Assembly (NCBI RefSeq): GCF_036099295.1 | Contig: NZ_CP107976.1 | Coordinates: 4,898,001 to 4,962,000 of the forward strand | DNA from: Streptomyces sp. NBC_00358 | GTDB taxonomy: Bacteria > Actinomycetota > Actinomycetes > Streptomycetales > Streptomycetaceae | Length of the DNA: 64,000 bases | Direction: 5' to 3' | In this document: positions 16,696 to 24,072 of the stretch, in pieces | Layout: every line of letters starts with the position of its first letter | Numbering within the stretch: the stretch's first letter is position 1 | Made by a program: the position numbers and the translations under genes | Notes under the pieces: model-generated | Told to the model about the DNA's origin: nothing | What the model saw: the letters and a program-made list of their open reading frames with translations, nothing else | Database searches by the model: none

Positions 16696-18165
16696 ATGCG
16701 AACCGACTCTTCTCCCGGCAATCTGCCGGCGCGGGAGCACCTCCCGGCCGGAGACGCCGGTACGCCTGTCCTGGACGTAGTGATCCCCGTCTACAACGAG
16801 GAGAAGGACCTCCAGCCATGTGTGCTCAGACTGCACGAGCACCTCAAGCGCACCTTCCCGTACGCGTTCCGCATCACGGTGGCGGACAACGCGTCCACGG
16901 ACACCACTCCCCTGGTGGCGGCGCGGCTGGCGGCACAGATCCCGGAGGTCATGTCCTTCCGGCTGGAGCAGAAAGGCCGCGGCCGGGCGCTGCGGACCGT
17001 GTGGTCGGCGTCCGACGCGCCGGTCCTCGCGTACATGGACGTGGATCTGTCCACCGACCTGAACGCGCTGCTCCCGCTGGTGGCCCCGCTGATCTCCGGT
17101 CACTCGGACCTCGCGATCGGCTCGCGGCTGGCCCGCTCCTCGCGTGTGGTGCGGGGCGCCAAGCGGGAGTTCATCAGCCGCACGTACAACCTGATCCTGC
17201 GCGGTTCGCTCCAGGCCCGCTTCTCGGACGCGCAGTGCGGCTTCAAGGCGATCCGCCGTGATGTCGCCCAGGTGCTGCTGCCCCTGGTCGAGGACACCGG
17301 CTGGTTCTTCGACACCGAGATGCTGGTGCTGGCCGAACGGGCCGGGCTGCGCATCCACGAGGTTCCCGTCGACTGGGTCGACGACCCGGACTCGACCGTC
17401 CACATCGTGAAGACCGCGACGGACGACCTCAAGGGGGTGTGGCGGGTGGGACGGGCCCTCGCCACCGGTTCGCTGTCGCTCGACCGGCTCGCCCGGCCCT
17501 TCGGCGACGACCCGCGCGACCGCGAACTGACCGACGTACCCAAGGGCCTGGCCCGCCAGCTCGTCGGCTTCTGCGTCGTGGGCGGCCTGTCCACGCTCTT
17601 CTATCTGCTGCTCTACAGCGGCTTCCGCTCCTTCTCCGGGGCGCAGGTCGCCAACGCGCTCGCGCTGCTCGTCTCCGCGGTCGCCAACACGGCGGCCAAC
17701 CGGCGGCTGACGTTCGGTGTACGCGGCCGGGGCGGCGCCGTCCGGCACCAGGCGCAGGGCCTGGTCGTCTTCGGCATCGGGCTCGCCCTGACCAGCGGCT
17801 CCCTCGCGGCCCTGAACGCCGGGACGAGCGATCCCGCGCACTCCACCGAACTGGCGGTGCTCATCGCCGCCAACCTCGCGGCGACCGTGCTGCGCTTCCT
17901 GCTCTTCCGCGCCTGGGTGTTCCCCGACCGGCAGGGCGAGACCCCGTCGCCGTTCCCGGCGGCGGCCTCGCACCAGCCCTGCCCGCCGCTCCCGCAGCGC
18001 CCGACGGCGCCCACGGCCCCGTACGACACCGCCTCGTACGACACGGCCCCGTACGACACGGCCCGGTTCCGCGCCGGTGAGGCCGCGGACGGCACCTGGC
18101 GGGATTCGACCATGCAGTTGCAGGCGGTGCGCCCGCACGATCACGATCCGAGGAACGCGCGATGA
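16696..18165 (+). CDS. Bifunctional GT2 glycosyltransferase / GtrA membrane protein
   Basis: A 489-residue fusion. The N-terminal GT-A domain (about 25-260) is dolichol-phosphate-mannose-synthase-like: VVIPVYNEEKDL, ADNASTD, the DxD-type YMDVDLSTD near 113-120, and QCGFKAIRR. It likely moves a sugar from a nucleotide donor to polyprenyl phosphate on the cytoplasmic face. The C-terminal half (about 285-415) has four GtrA-type helices (QLVGFCVVGGLSTLFYLLLY, ANTAANRRLTF), proposed for lipid-linked sugar translocation. The tail has tandem TAPYD/TASYD units. ATG 16696 is chosen; ATG 16660 would overlap the kinase. The next gene overlaps by ATGA. Together they would make and use a lipid-linked sugar. 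Confidence 0.88.
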   Translation: MRTDSSPGNLPAREHLPAGDAGTPVLDVVIPVYNEEKDLQPCVLRLHEHLKRTFPYAFRITVADNASTDTTPLVAARLAAQIPEVMSFRLEQKGRGRALRTVWSASDAPVLAYMDVDLSTDLNALLPLVAPLISGHSDLAIGSRLARSSRVVRGAKREFISRTYNLILRGSLQARFSDAQCGFKAIRRDVAQVLLPLVEDTGWFFDTEMLVLAERAGLRIHEVPVDWVDDPDSTVHIVKTATDDLKGVWRVGRALATGSLSLDRLARPFGDDPRDRELTDVPKGLARQLVGFCVVGGLSTLFYLLLYSGFRSFSGAQVANALALLVSAVANTAANRRLTFGVRGRGGAVRHQAQGLVVFGIGLALTSGSLAALNAGTSDPAHSTELAVLIAANLAATVLRFLLFRAWVFPDRQGETPSPFPAAASHQPCPPLPQRPTAPTAPYDTASYDTAPYDTARFRAGEAADGTWRDSTMQLQAVRPHDHDPRNAR

Positions 18166-20420
18166 CGACACAGCCCGACACGAGTGCCGGTACCGGCAGG
18201 AGCGACGGCACCGGCGCAGGCACGAGCCGCGGCTCCGGTCACGCCTGGGGGCCTTCCGCCTCGGCACCTCCCCCGGAGCAGATCCCGCCCGCCCCCGCCC
18301 CCGGGGCCGGTGAGCCCGAGCAGCCGTTCCTCCGGCGGGCCTGGAGAGGCCGGCCGGAGGACCCGCGCTGGGCGCGCCCCGCCTTCCTCGGTCTCCTGAT
18401 CGCCACCGCGGTGCTGTACCTGTACGGACTGAGCGCCTCCGGGTACGCCAACTCCTTCTACTCCGCGGCCGTCCAGGCCGGCAGCCAGAGCTGGAAGGCC
18501 TTCTTCTTCGGCTCGCTCGACTCGGCCAACGCCATCACCGTCGACAAGCCCCCGGCCTCGCTGTGGCCGATGGCCCTGTCGGTACGGATCTTCGGTCTCG
18601 GCTCGTGGGCGATCCTCGTGCCCGAGGTGCTCATGGGCGTGGCCACCGTCGGCGTCCTGTACGCGGCCCTGCGCCGCCGGTTCAGCCCGGTGGCAGGCCT
18701 GATCGCGGGCGCGGTGCTCGCGCTCACTCCCGTCGCCGCGCTGATGTTCCGGTTCAACAACCCGGACGCGATGCTCGCGCTGCTCATGACCGTCACGGTC
18801 TACTGCGTGATCCGCGGCCTGGAGGACGGCCGGACGAAGTGGCTCGTGTGGGCGGGCGTCGCGGTCGGCTTCGCCTTCCTCGCCAAGACGCTCCAGGCCT
18901 TCCTGATCCTGCCGCCGCTGGCCGTGCTGTACGCGGTCTGCGCGCCGGTGGCGCTGCGCAAGCGGTTCGCGCAACTGGGTCTCTCCGCCCTCGCGATGGT
19001 CGTCGCCGGCGGCTGGTGGGTCGCGATCGTCGAACTGTGGCCCGCGTCCTCCCGCCCGTACATCGGCGGCTCGCAGAACAACTCCTTCCTGGAGCTGACC
19101 TTCGGCTACAACGGCCTCGGCCGGATCAACGGTGACGAGACCGGCAGTGTCGGCGGCGGGGGTGGCGGCGGTGGCACCGGGATGTGGGGCGAGACCGGCT
19201 GGAACCGGATGTTCAACTCCGAGATCGGCAGCCAGATCTCGTGGCTGCTCCCGGCGGCCCTGATCCTGCTGGTGGCCGGCATCGTCCTCACCTGGAAGGC
19301 GAAGCGGACCGACCTGGTGCGCGGTTCCTTCCTCGCCTGGGGCAGCTCGCTGCTGATGACCGCGCTGGTCTTCAGCTACATGGCCGGCATCTTCCACCAG
19401 TACTACACGGTGGCGCTGGCCCCCTACATCGCCGCCGTGGTCGGCATGGGCGCGACGGTGCTGTGGGAGGAGCGGGGCAAGGTGTGGGCGTCGCTCGCCC
19501 TCGCCGGTGCGGTCACCGCCTCCGCGGTCTGGGGGTACGTCCTTCTCAACCGCACCTCCGACTATCTCCCCTGGCTCAAGTGGCTGGTTCTCGTCGGCGG
19601 TCTGACCGGCGCGCTCGGCCTGATCCTCGCGGGCCGGCTGGGCCGCCGACTGGCCCTCGGGGCGGTCGCGTTGAGCTTCGTGTCCGCGGTCGCGGGACCG
19701 GCGGCGTACACGCTCTCCACGGTGAGCACCGGGCACACGGGTTCCATCGTGACCGCCGGCCCGGCCGGGGCGAGCATGATGGGCGGCCGGGGCGGTGGTC
19801 CCGGCGGTGGCGGTACGCGGGGCGGGTTCCCCGGTGGCGGCCAGAACCAGCAGAACGGCGGCACCGCGCGGAACGGGCAGCCGGGCGGCGGCATGGGGCA
19901 GCCCCCGACGGGCGGCACCGGTGGCTTCCCCGGCCGGAACCAGCAGGCCTCCGGCACCGCCTCCGCCCAGGGCCAGAACCAGCAGGGTGGTATGCCCGGC
20001 GGCGGTATGGGCGAGGGAGGTATGGGCGGCGGCGGTGCCGGAGGCCTGCTGAACGGCGCGACCGTCAGCTCCGCGGCCGGGACGCTGCTGTCGAAGAACG
20101 CGGAGCACTACACCTGGGCGGCCGCCGCGGTCGGTTCGCAGAACTCCGCGAGCTACCAACTGGCCACGGGCAAGCCGGTGATGGCGATCGGCGGCTTCAA
20201 CGGCACCGACCCGTCCCCGACCCTGGCCCAGTTCAAGAAGTACGTGACGGACGGCAGGATCCACTACTTCATCTCGGGCGGCGGGATGGGCGGCGGCGGA
20301 AACTCCGGCACCACCTCCAGCTCCTCGCGGATCAGCTCGTGGGTCACGGCCAACTTCAAGAAGGTGACGGTGGGTTCGGCCACCTTCTACGACCTCACGC
20401 AGCCGAAGACCAGCGGCTGA
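18162..20420 (+). CDS. GT39/ArnT-like polytopic glycosyltransferase with Gly-rich extracytoplasmic region
   Basis: A 752-residue membrane protein with roughly 11 helices. It resembles protein-O-mannosyltransferase/ArnT-type GT-C enzymes, with a large first loop containing SANAITVDKPPASLWPMA (the aspartate expected to be catalytic is in VDKPP) and AGAVLALTPVAALMFRFNNPD. After the last helix comes about 120 residues of Gly/Gln/Asn-rich low complexity (GGRGGGPGGGG, GGQNQQNGG), then a folded C-terminal domain with YTWAAAAVGSQNSASYQLATG. It would transfer a sugar from the polyprenyl-phosphate donor made by the upstream GT2-GtrA protein to an envelope acceptor. Coupled start ATGA at 18162. Confidence 0.88.
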   Translation: MTTQPDTSAGTGRSDGTGAGTSRGSGHAWGPSASAPPPEQIPPAPAPGAGEPEQPFLRRAWRGRPEDPRWARPAFLGLLIATAVLYLYGLSASGYANSFYSAAVQAGSQSWKAFFFGSLDSANAITVDKPPASLWPMALSVRIFGLGSWAILVPEVLMGVATVGVLYAALRRRFSPVAGLIAGAVLALTPVAALMFRFNNPDAMLALLMTVTVYCVIRGLEDGRTKWLVWAGVAVGFAFLAKTLQAFLILPPLAVLYAVCAPVALRKRFAQLGLSALAMVVAGGWWVAIVELWPASSRPYIGGSQNNSFLELTFGYNGLGRINGDETGSVGGGGGGGGTGMWGETGWNRMFNSEIGSQISWLLPAALILLVAGIVLTWKAKRTDLVRGSFLAWGSSLLMTALVFSYMAGIFHQYYTVALAPYIAAVVGMGATVLWEERGKVWASLALAGAVTASAVWGYVLLNRTSDYLPWLKWLVLVGGLTGALGLILAGRLGRRLALGAVALSFVSAVAGPAAYTLSTVSTGHTGSIVTAGPAGASMMGGRGGGPGGGGTRGGFPGGGQNQQNGGTARNGQPGGGMGQPPTGGTGGFPGRNQQASGTASAQGQNQQGGMPGGGMGEGGMGGGGAGGLLNGATVSSAAGTLLSKNAEHYTWAAAAVGSQNSASYQLATGKPVMAIGGFNGTDPSPTLAQFKKYVTDGRIHYFISGGGMGGGGNSGTTSSSSRISSWVTANFKKVTVGSATFYDLTQPKTSG

Positions 20421-20499
20421 GGGACGATCGGGCCCACCTGCCCAGGGCGGGCGGCGATCCGCGCACGGGTCGGGGCCGGGGTGGTCGACGGTCCGGTGG

Positions 20500-20543
20500 A
20501 AGGGCGGTGGCCCGGAGCGAGTTCGCTCCGGGCCACCGCCCTT
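20500..20543 (+). terminator. Terminator of the kinase-glycosyltransferase operon
   Basis: A 19-bp perfect stem (AAGGGCGGTGGCCCGGAGC and complement) with loop GAGTTC, 80 bp after the GT39 stop. There is no T tract. Confidence 0.75.
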
Positions 20544-20596
20544 CGCGGCGCCGCCCGGCGGCGTTGCTGCGGAGGGCGGGAGGGGCAGACTCCGCG

Positions 20597-20626
20597 GTGA
20601 CAGTGACAGTGACAGTGACAGTGACA
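20597..20626. repeat. GTGACA hexanucleotide array
   Basis: Five exact GTGACA units followed by degenerate GTGGCG and GTGGCT. It lies 135-165 bp upstream of the TetR gene, in the only notable gap there. Such an array could change length by slippage and alter promoter spacing. Confidence 0.7.
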
Positions 20627-20760
20627 GTGGCGGTGGCTGTGGGAGGGCGGCCGGTATCCGGCGGGTGGTTCTCCGGGGAGGGCCCGCTTGGCATCATCGA
20701 GGAGGGCGGACCGGGGAGTTCCGGCCCGTTCCGGGGTTCGAGTTCCTAGGAAGGTGCGCC

Positions 20761-21534
20761 ATGGTGAGGGCAGCCGACAGGGCGAAGCGACCGGAGCGGA
20801 CCAGCGTCTGGCTGGAGGGCAGGGCACCCCGCGGCGGGGCGGCCCGGGGCGGTGGCCAGCCGTCCGGGCTCGACCGGGAGCGGATCACCGGGGCCACGGT
20901 GCGGCTGCTGGACGCGGAGGGCCTGGCGAGGTTCTCCATGCGGCGGCTGGCCGCGGAGCTGAACGTCACGGCGATGTCCGTGTACTGGTACGTCGATACC
21001 AAGGACGATCTGCTGGAGCTCGCGCTCGACGCCGTGTTCGGTGAACTGGAGCTTCCGGACGCCGAGTCGGAGGAAGGCTGGCGGGACCGGCTGCGGGCGC
21101 TGGCCGCCGGGTACCGGGCGCTGCTCGTGCGCCACCCGTGGGTGTCGACGCTGATCGGGAGCTTCCTGAACATCGGGCCGTGTTCCGCGGCGTTCTCGTT
21201 GCGCGTGCAGGAGGTGATCCGCGACACCGGGCTGCCGCCGCACGGGCAGATGGGGGCGATGTCGGCGGTGTTCCAGTTCGTGTACGGGTTCGGCACGATC
21301 GAGGGGCACTTCGTGCAGCGGTCCGCCTCGGCGGGGATGTCGCAGGACGAGTACTTCCGGCAGGCCATGAGCGCCATCGGTGAACAGCCCCGGTTCGCGG
21401 CGCACTTCGAGAACGCGGCGGACCTCATGGAGGCGCGGGGCGGGGACACCGTCTCGGAGATGCGGGAGCGGGACTTCTCGTTCGCCCTGGAGCTGCTGGT
21501 CGCGGGCATCGAGGCGATGGTGGCACGGGGCTGA
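20761..21534 (+). CDS. TetR/AcrR-family regulator
   Basis: A 257-residue repressor. The DNA-binding domain (about 38-90) reads RERITGATVRLLDAEGLARFSMRRLAAELNV with recognition helix AMSVYWYVDTKDDLLELALD. The ligand domain resembles the tetracycline-repressor C-terminal class (LLVRHPWVSTLIGS, FQFVYGFGTIEGH). ATG 20761 has AGGAAGG before it. A basic, Gly-rich N-terminal tail of about 35 residues precedes the fold. No divergently oriented transporter is next to it, so the target is unknown; the adjacent F420/PPOX gene is convergent. Confidence 0.88.
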   Translation: MVRAADRAKRPERTSVWLEGRAPRGGAARGGGQPSGLDRERITGATVRLLDAEGLARFSMRRLAAELNVTAMSVYWYVDTKDDLLELALDAVFGELELPDAESEEGWRDRLRALAAGYRALLVRHPWVSTLIGSFLNIGPCSAAFSLRVQEVIRDTGLPPHGQMGAMSAVFQFVYGFGTIEGHFVQRSASAGMSQDEYFRQAMSAIGEQPRFAAHFENAADLMEARGGDTVSEMRERDFSFALELLVAGIEAMVARG

Positions 21535-21565
21535 CCCCGTGCCGCGGGAGATTCCGGCCCCTCGG

Positions 21566-22036
21566 CTAGTCCTGGGGGGCCAGATGGGCCGGGAAGCCGC
21601 CGGTCGCCACCGGGCCCCAGCGGGTCGGGGTGATCCGGATGATCGACTTGGCCTGCTTGCGCATCGCCTCGCGGTACTCGTCCCAGTCGGGGTGCTCACC
21701 GGCGATGTTCCGGTAGTACTCGACGAGCGGCTCGACGGAGTCGGGGGAGTCGAGGACCTCGGCGGTGCCGTCGATCTGGACCCAGGGGCCGTTCCACTCG
21801 TCGCTGAGGACGATCAGGGCGACCCGTTCGTCCCGCTTGGCGTTGCGGGTCTTGGCACGCTCGGGGTACGTCGACACGACGATGCGGCCCGAGTCGTCGA
21901 CACCGCAGGTCAGCGGGGAGCCCTGGGGGCCGCCGTCGGCGCGGCGGGTGAGCAGGACGGCCCGGTGGCGGGGGCGCACGAAGTCCAGCAACTCGTCCAG
22001 GGAGACAGCGGTGTTCGTCGCGATGTTGGGTGCCAT
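21566..22036 (-). CDS. PPOX-class F420-dependent oxidoreductase
   Basis: A 156-residue split-barrel flavin/F420-binding protein. Features are HRAVLLTRRADGGPQGSPLTCGVDDSGRIVVST, RAKTRNAKRDERVALIVL and WVQIDGTAEVL, the pattern of PPOX/F420 reductases (TIGR03618-like) in mycobacteria and Streptomyces. It likely binds the deazaflavin F420 and reduces an unknown small molecule. Start ATG 22036. The MITE-like element begins 13 bp upstream of this start, so it may carry or displace the promoter. Confidence 0.8.
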   Translation of the reverse strand: MAPNIATNTAVSLDELLDFVRPRHRAVLLTRRADGGPQGSPLTCGVDDSGRIVVSTYPERAKTRNAKRDERVALIVLSDEWNGPWVQIDGTAEVLDSPDSVEPLVEYYRNIAGEHPDWDEYREAMRKQAKSIIRITPTRWGPVATGGFPAHLAPQD

Positions 22037-22048
22037 GCGATCAGCCTA

Positions 22049-22240
22049 AGGGCTGTCCCGTACTCCCCGGTGGATCAGCGCGCGGCGCCGGATGCGGTGC
22101 ATCGCAAGGCGGAGGGTCGTCCTCACACTGGGCGTATTCGGGCGATCCGACAACGCGGCGTGGGGGTCCCCCTGCTCGAAGAGCTTGGGGGAGTGCCGTG
22201 GCTGTCGTTGCGCGCCCGCCGGGGATTACGGGACAGCCCT
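22049..22240. mobile_element. MITE-like 192-bp non-coding element
   Basis: The ends are terminal inverted repeats of 25 bp with two mismatches: left 22049-22073 begins AGGGCTGTCCCGTA, right 22216-22240 ends TACGGGACAGCCCT. The interior encodes nothing and holds a hairpin at 22161-22196 (CCCCCTGCTC, GAA, GAGCTTGGGGG) of a type widely repeated in Streptomyces. No clear target-site duplication is visible. Length, inverted ends and lack of coding suggest a miniature element mobilised by an IS with similar ends. Confidence 0.6.
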
Positions 22241-22382
22241 GGGCCGCGCGGCTCCCGAACGCCCGCGGGGTGGGCCGGTGGGCGTAGCGGACCTCATCGG
22301 AGCGGCTAAAGTGCTCTTCGTCCTGTGCTCGCAGTCGGGAATGTGCTGCGGAGCTCTCCTGCGCATGGCCGTTTGGCCGTGC

Positions 22383-23120
22383 ATGCCGAAGAGGTTCGTG
22401 GTGGCTGCGTCCGAGTTTTCCGAATTGTCTCGTTTCGCTACGGGTTTTGAGCTGGCTGAAAGCCTCACGGCCGCCGCTCAGCAGCTCCACGAGACATCGA
22501 GTCCCCATGCCACCCTGCGCACCGCCGTGCGGCTGGCGGTGCGTCTCCTGCCGGGGGCCGAGCACGCCGGGATCTCGGTCATCGAGCACAAGGCCCACCG
22601 GCAGACCCTGGCCTGGACGCACGAAATCGTCCGCACCGCCGACACCCTGAACGCGGGCCGTGAGCATCACCCGTACTGGAACCGGCTGTGGACCGCGCCG
22701 GTGGCCCGGATCGAGGACAGCGCCTCGGCGGACGGGGACGGGGATCTCGCGCTGTCGGGCCTGGGGCTGCGGTCGGTGCTGTCGCTGCGGTTGCGCGCCG
22801 ACCGGCGCCGGCTGACCGTCCTGACGGCGTACGCGCCTGGGCCGCGTGCCTTCGACGAGTCGGCCACCCGGACAGGCCGGCTGTTCACCGCCCACGTCGG
22901 CATCGCGCTGGACTCGGCGACCCTGCGCGAACAGCTCACCGAGGCCATGCGCACCCGGGATCTGATCGGACAGGCCACGGGCATCCTGATGGAGCGCCTC
23001 GACATCGACGCGTCCGAGGCCTTCGACAGCCTGGTCCGGACCTCCCAGCGGGAGAACGTCAAACTCCGCGACCTGGCCCGGCGGATCACCCACGCCGACG
23101 AGAGCGACGAGGGCGAGTAG
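22383..23120 (+). CDS. GAF-ANTAR RNA-binding regulator
   Basis: About 245 residues. A GAF sensor domain (about 25-165) is followed by a C-terminal ANTAR domain (RDLIGQATGILMERLDIDASEAFDSLVRTSQ), which binds twin hexanucleotide hairpins in RNA and prevents termination. The A-rich/aromatic pattern of ANTAR is preserved (GILME, AFDSL). Such GAF-ANTAR proteins are numerous in Streptomyces; none of their RNA targets can be assigned here. The start is uncertain: ATG 22383, or GTG 22398/22401 just behind AAGAGG. The MITE-like element lies upstream. Confidence 0.82.
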   Translation: MPKRFVVAASEFSELSRFATGFELAESLTAAAQQLHETSSPHATLRTAVRLAVRLLPGAEHAGISVIEHKAHRQTLAWTHEIVRTADTLNAGREHHPYWNRLWTAPVARIEDSASADGDGDLALSGLGLRSVLSLRLRADRRRLTVLTAYAPGPRAFDESATRTGRLFTAHVGIALDSATLREQLTEAMRTRDLIGQATGILMERLDIDASEAFDSLVRTSQRENVKLRDLARRITHADESDEGE

Positions 23121-23156
23121 GGCCAGGGACGCGCGTGGGGGGAGTACGGCGTGCGC

Positions 23157-23978
23157 TCACGCGGCCGGCAGCGACTCCCCCTGCACCGCCTGGATGTCCA
23201 GCTCCACCTTCAGCGTCGTACCGATGGCGGAGATGCCCGCCTGGACGACCTGGTTGTAGTGCAGGGCGAAGTCCTCGCGGTGGAGTTCGGTGGTCGCGCG
23301 GAACGCGGCCCGGGTGCCGCCCCAGGGGTCGGCGCCGGTGCCGAGGTAGGCGAGGTCGAGGCCGACGGGTCGTACGACACCGTGCAGGGTGAGCTCGCCG
23401 TGCACGGTCCACCGGTCGGGGCCGGCCGGTGTCAGGTCCGTCGAGCGGTAGGTGAGCAGCGGGTACTTCTCCACGTCCAGGAAGTCCGGGGACCTCAGAT
23501 GCCCGTCGCGCACACCGTTGCCGGTGTCGATGGAGACGGCCGTGATCGTCGCCTCGACGCGGGACTTGGCCACCTCGTCGGGGGCGATCTCGATGCGGCC
23601 CGCGAAGTCCGTGAACCGGCCGTGCACGCTGGAGATCCCCAGGTGCTGGGCGACCACGCCGATCGACGAGTGCGCCGGGTCGATGGTCCACGGTCCGGGC
23701 GGGGGCAGCTCGGTGCCGCCCCGGCGGGCCAGGGTCACCTGGCCGACCTCGGCACGGCCGGCCGCCGTGACGATCGCGCCGGCCGCGGCGGGCGCGTACC
23801 CGAGCGCGGTCACGATCACCGTGTAGGCGCCCGGCGCGAGGCCCGTGGTGTCGTGCACGGTCCCGTCGGCGTCCGCCTCGGCCCGCAGCACCTGCGCGCC
23901 GGCCGAGTCGGTCAGCGTGACGACCGCGTGCGACACGGCCCAGCCGTCCCGCGTACGGATCTTCGCGGTCAGTCCCAT
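23157..23978 (-). CDS. YceI-family protein with N-terminal carboxypeptidase-regulatory-like domain
   Basis: A 273-residue protein without signal peptide. Residues about 1-85 form a carboxypeptidase-regulatory-like beta-sandwich (AVSHAVVTLTDSAG, LAPGAYTVIVTALGY). Residues about 96-273 are a YceI lipocalin-like barrel: WTIDPAHSSIGVVAQHL, SVHGRFTDFAG, DVEKYPLLTYRS, TLHGVVRPV. YceI proteins bind isoprenoid chains. ATG 23978 has AAGGAG at good distance. It lies downstream of the efflux pump gene on the same strand, but the hairpin at 24012-24064 sits between them. The same accessory domain occurs three times on that pump, pointing to a shared task. Confidence 0.88.
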   Translation of the reverse strand: MGLTAKIRTRDGWAVSHAVVTLTDSAGAQVLRAEADADGTVHDTTGLAPGAYTVIVTALGYAPAAAGAIVTAAGRAEVGQVTLARRGGTELPPPGPWTIDPAHSSIGVVAQHLGISSVHGRFTDFAGRIEIAPDEVAKSRVEATITAVSIDTGNGVRDGHLRSPDFLDVEKYPLLTYRSTDLTPAGPDRWTVHGELTLHGVVRPVGLDLAYLGTGADPWGGTRAAFRATTELHREDFALHYNQVVQAGISAIGTTLKVELDIQAVQGESLPAA

Positions 23979-24011
23979 GGCAGTTACTCCTTGCGATGAA
24001 GCAAATGAAAA

Positions 24012-24064
24012 CCGGCCCGTGGGGGACGCACCTCCGCTCAGAGTGCGCGCACCCCACGGGCCGG
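24012..24064 (-). terminator. Terminator between the efflux pump and yceI genes
   Basis: CCGGCCCGTGGGG and CCCCACGGGCCGG form a 13-bp stem with a 27-nt loop. On the minus strand it is followed by TTTTCATTTGC. It probably attenuates rather than isolates the yceI gene, whose start is 33 bp beyond. Confidence 0.75.
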
Positions 24065-24072
24065 GGCTCGAA

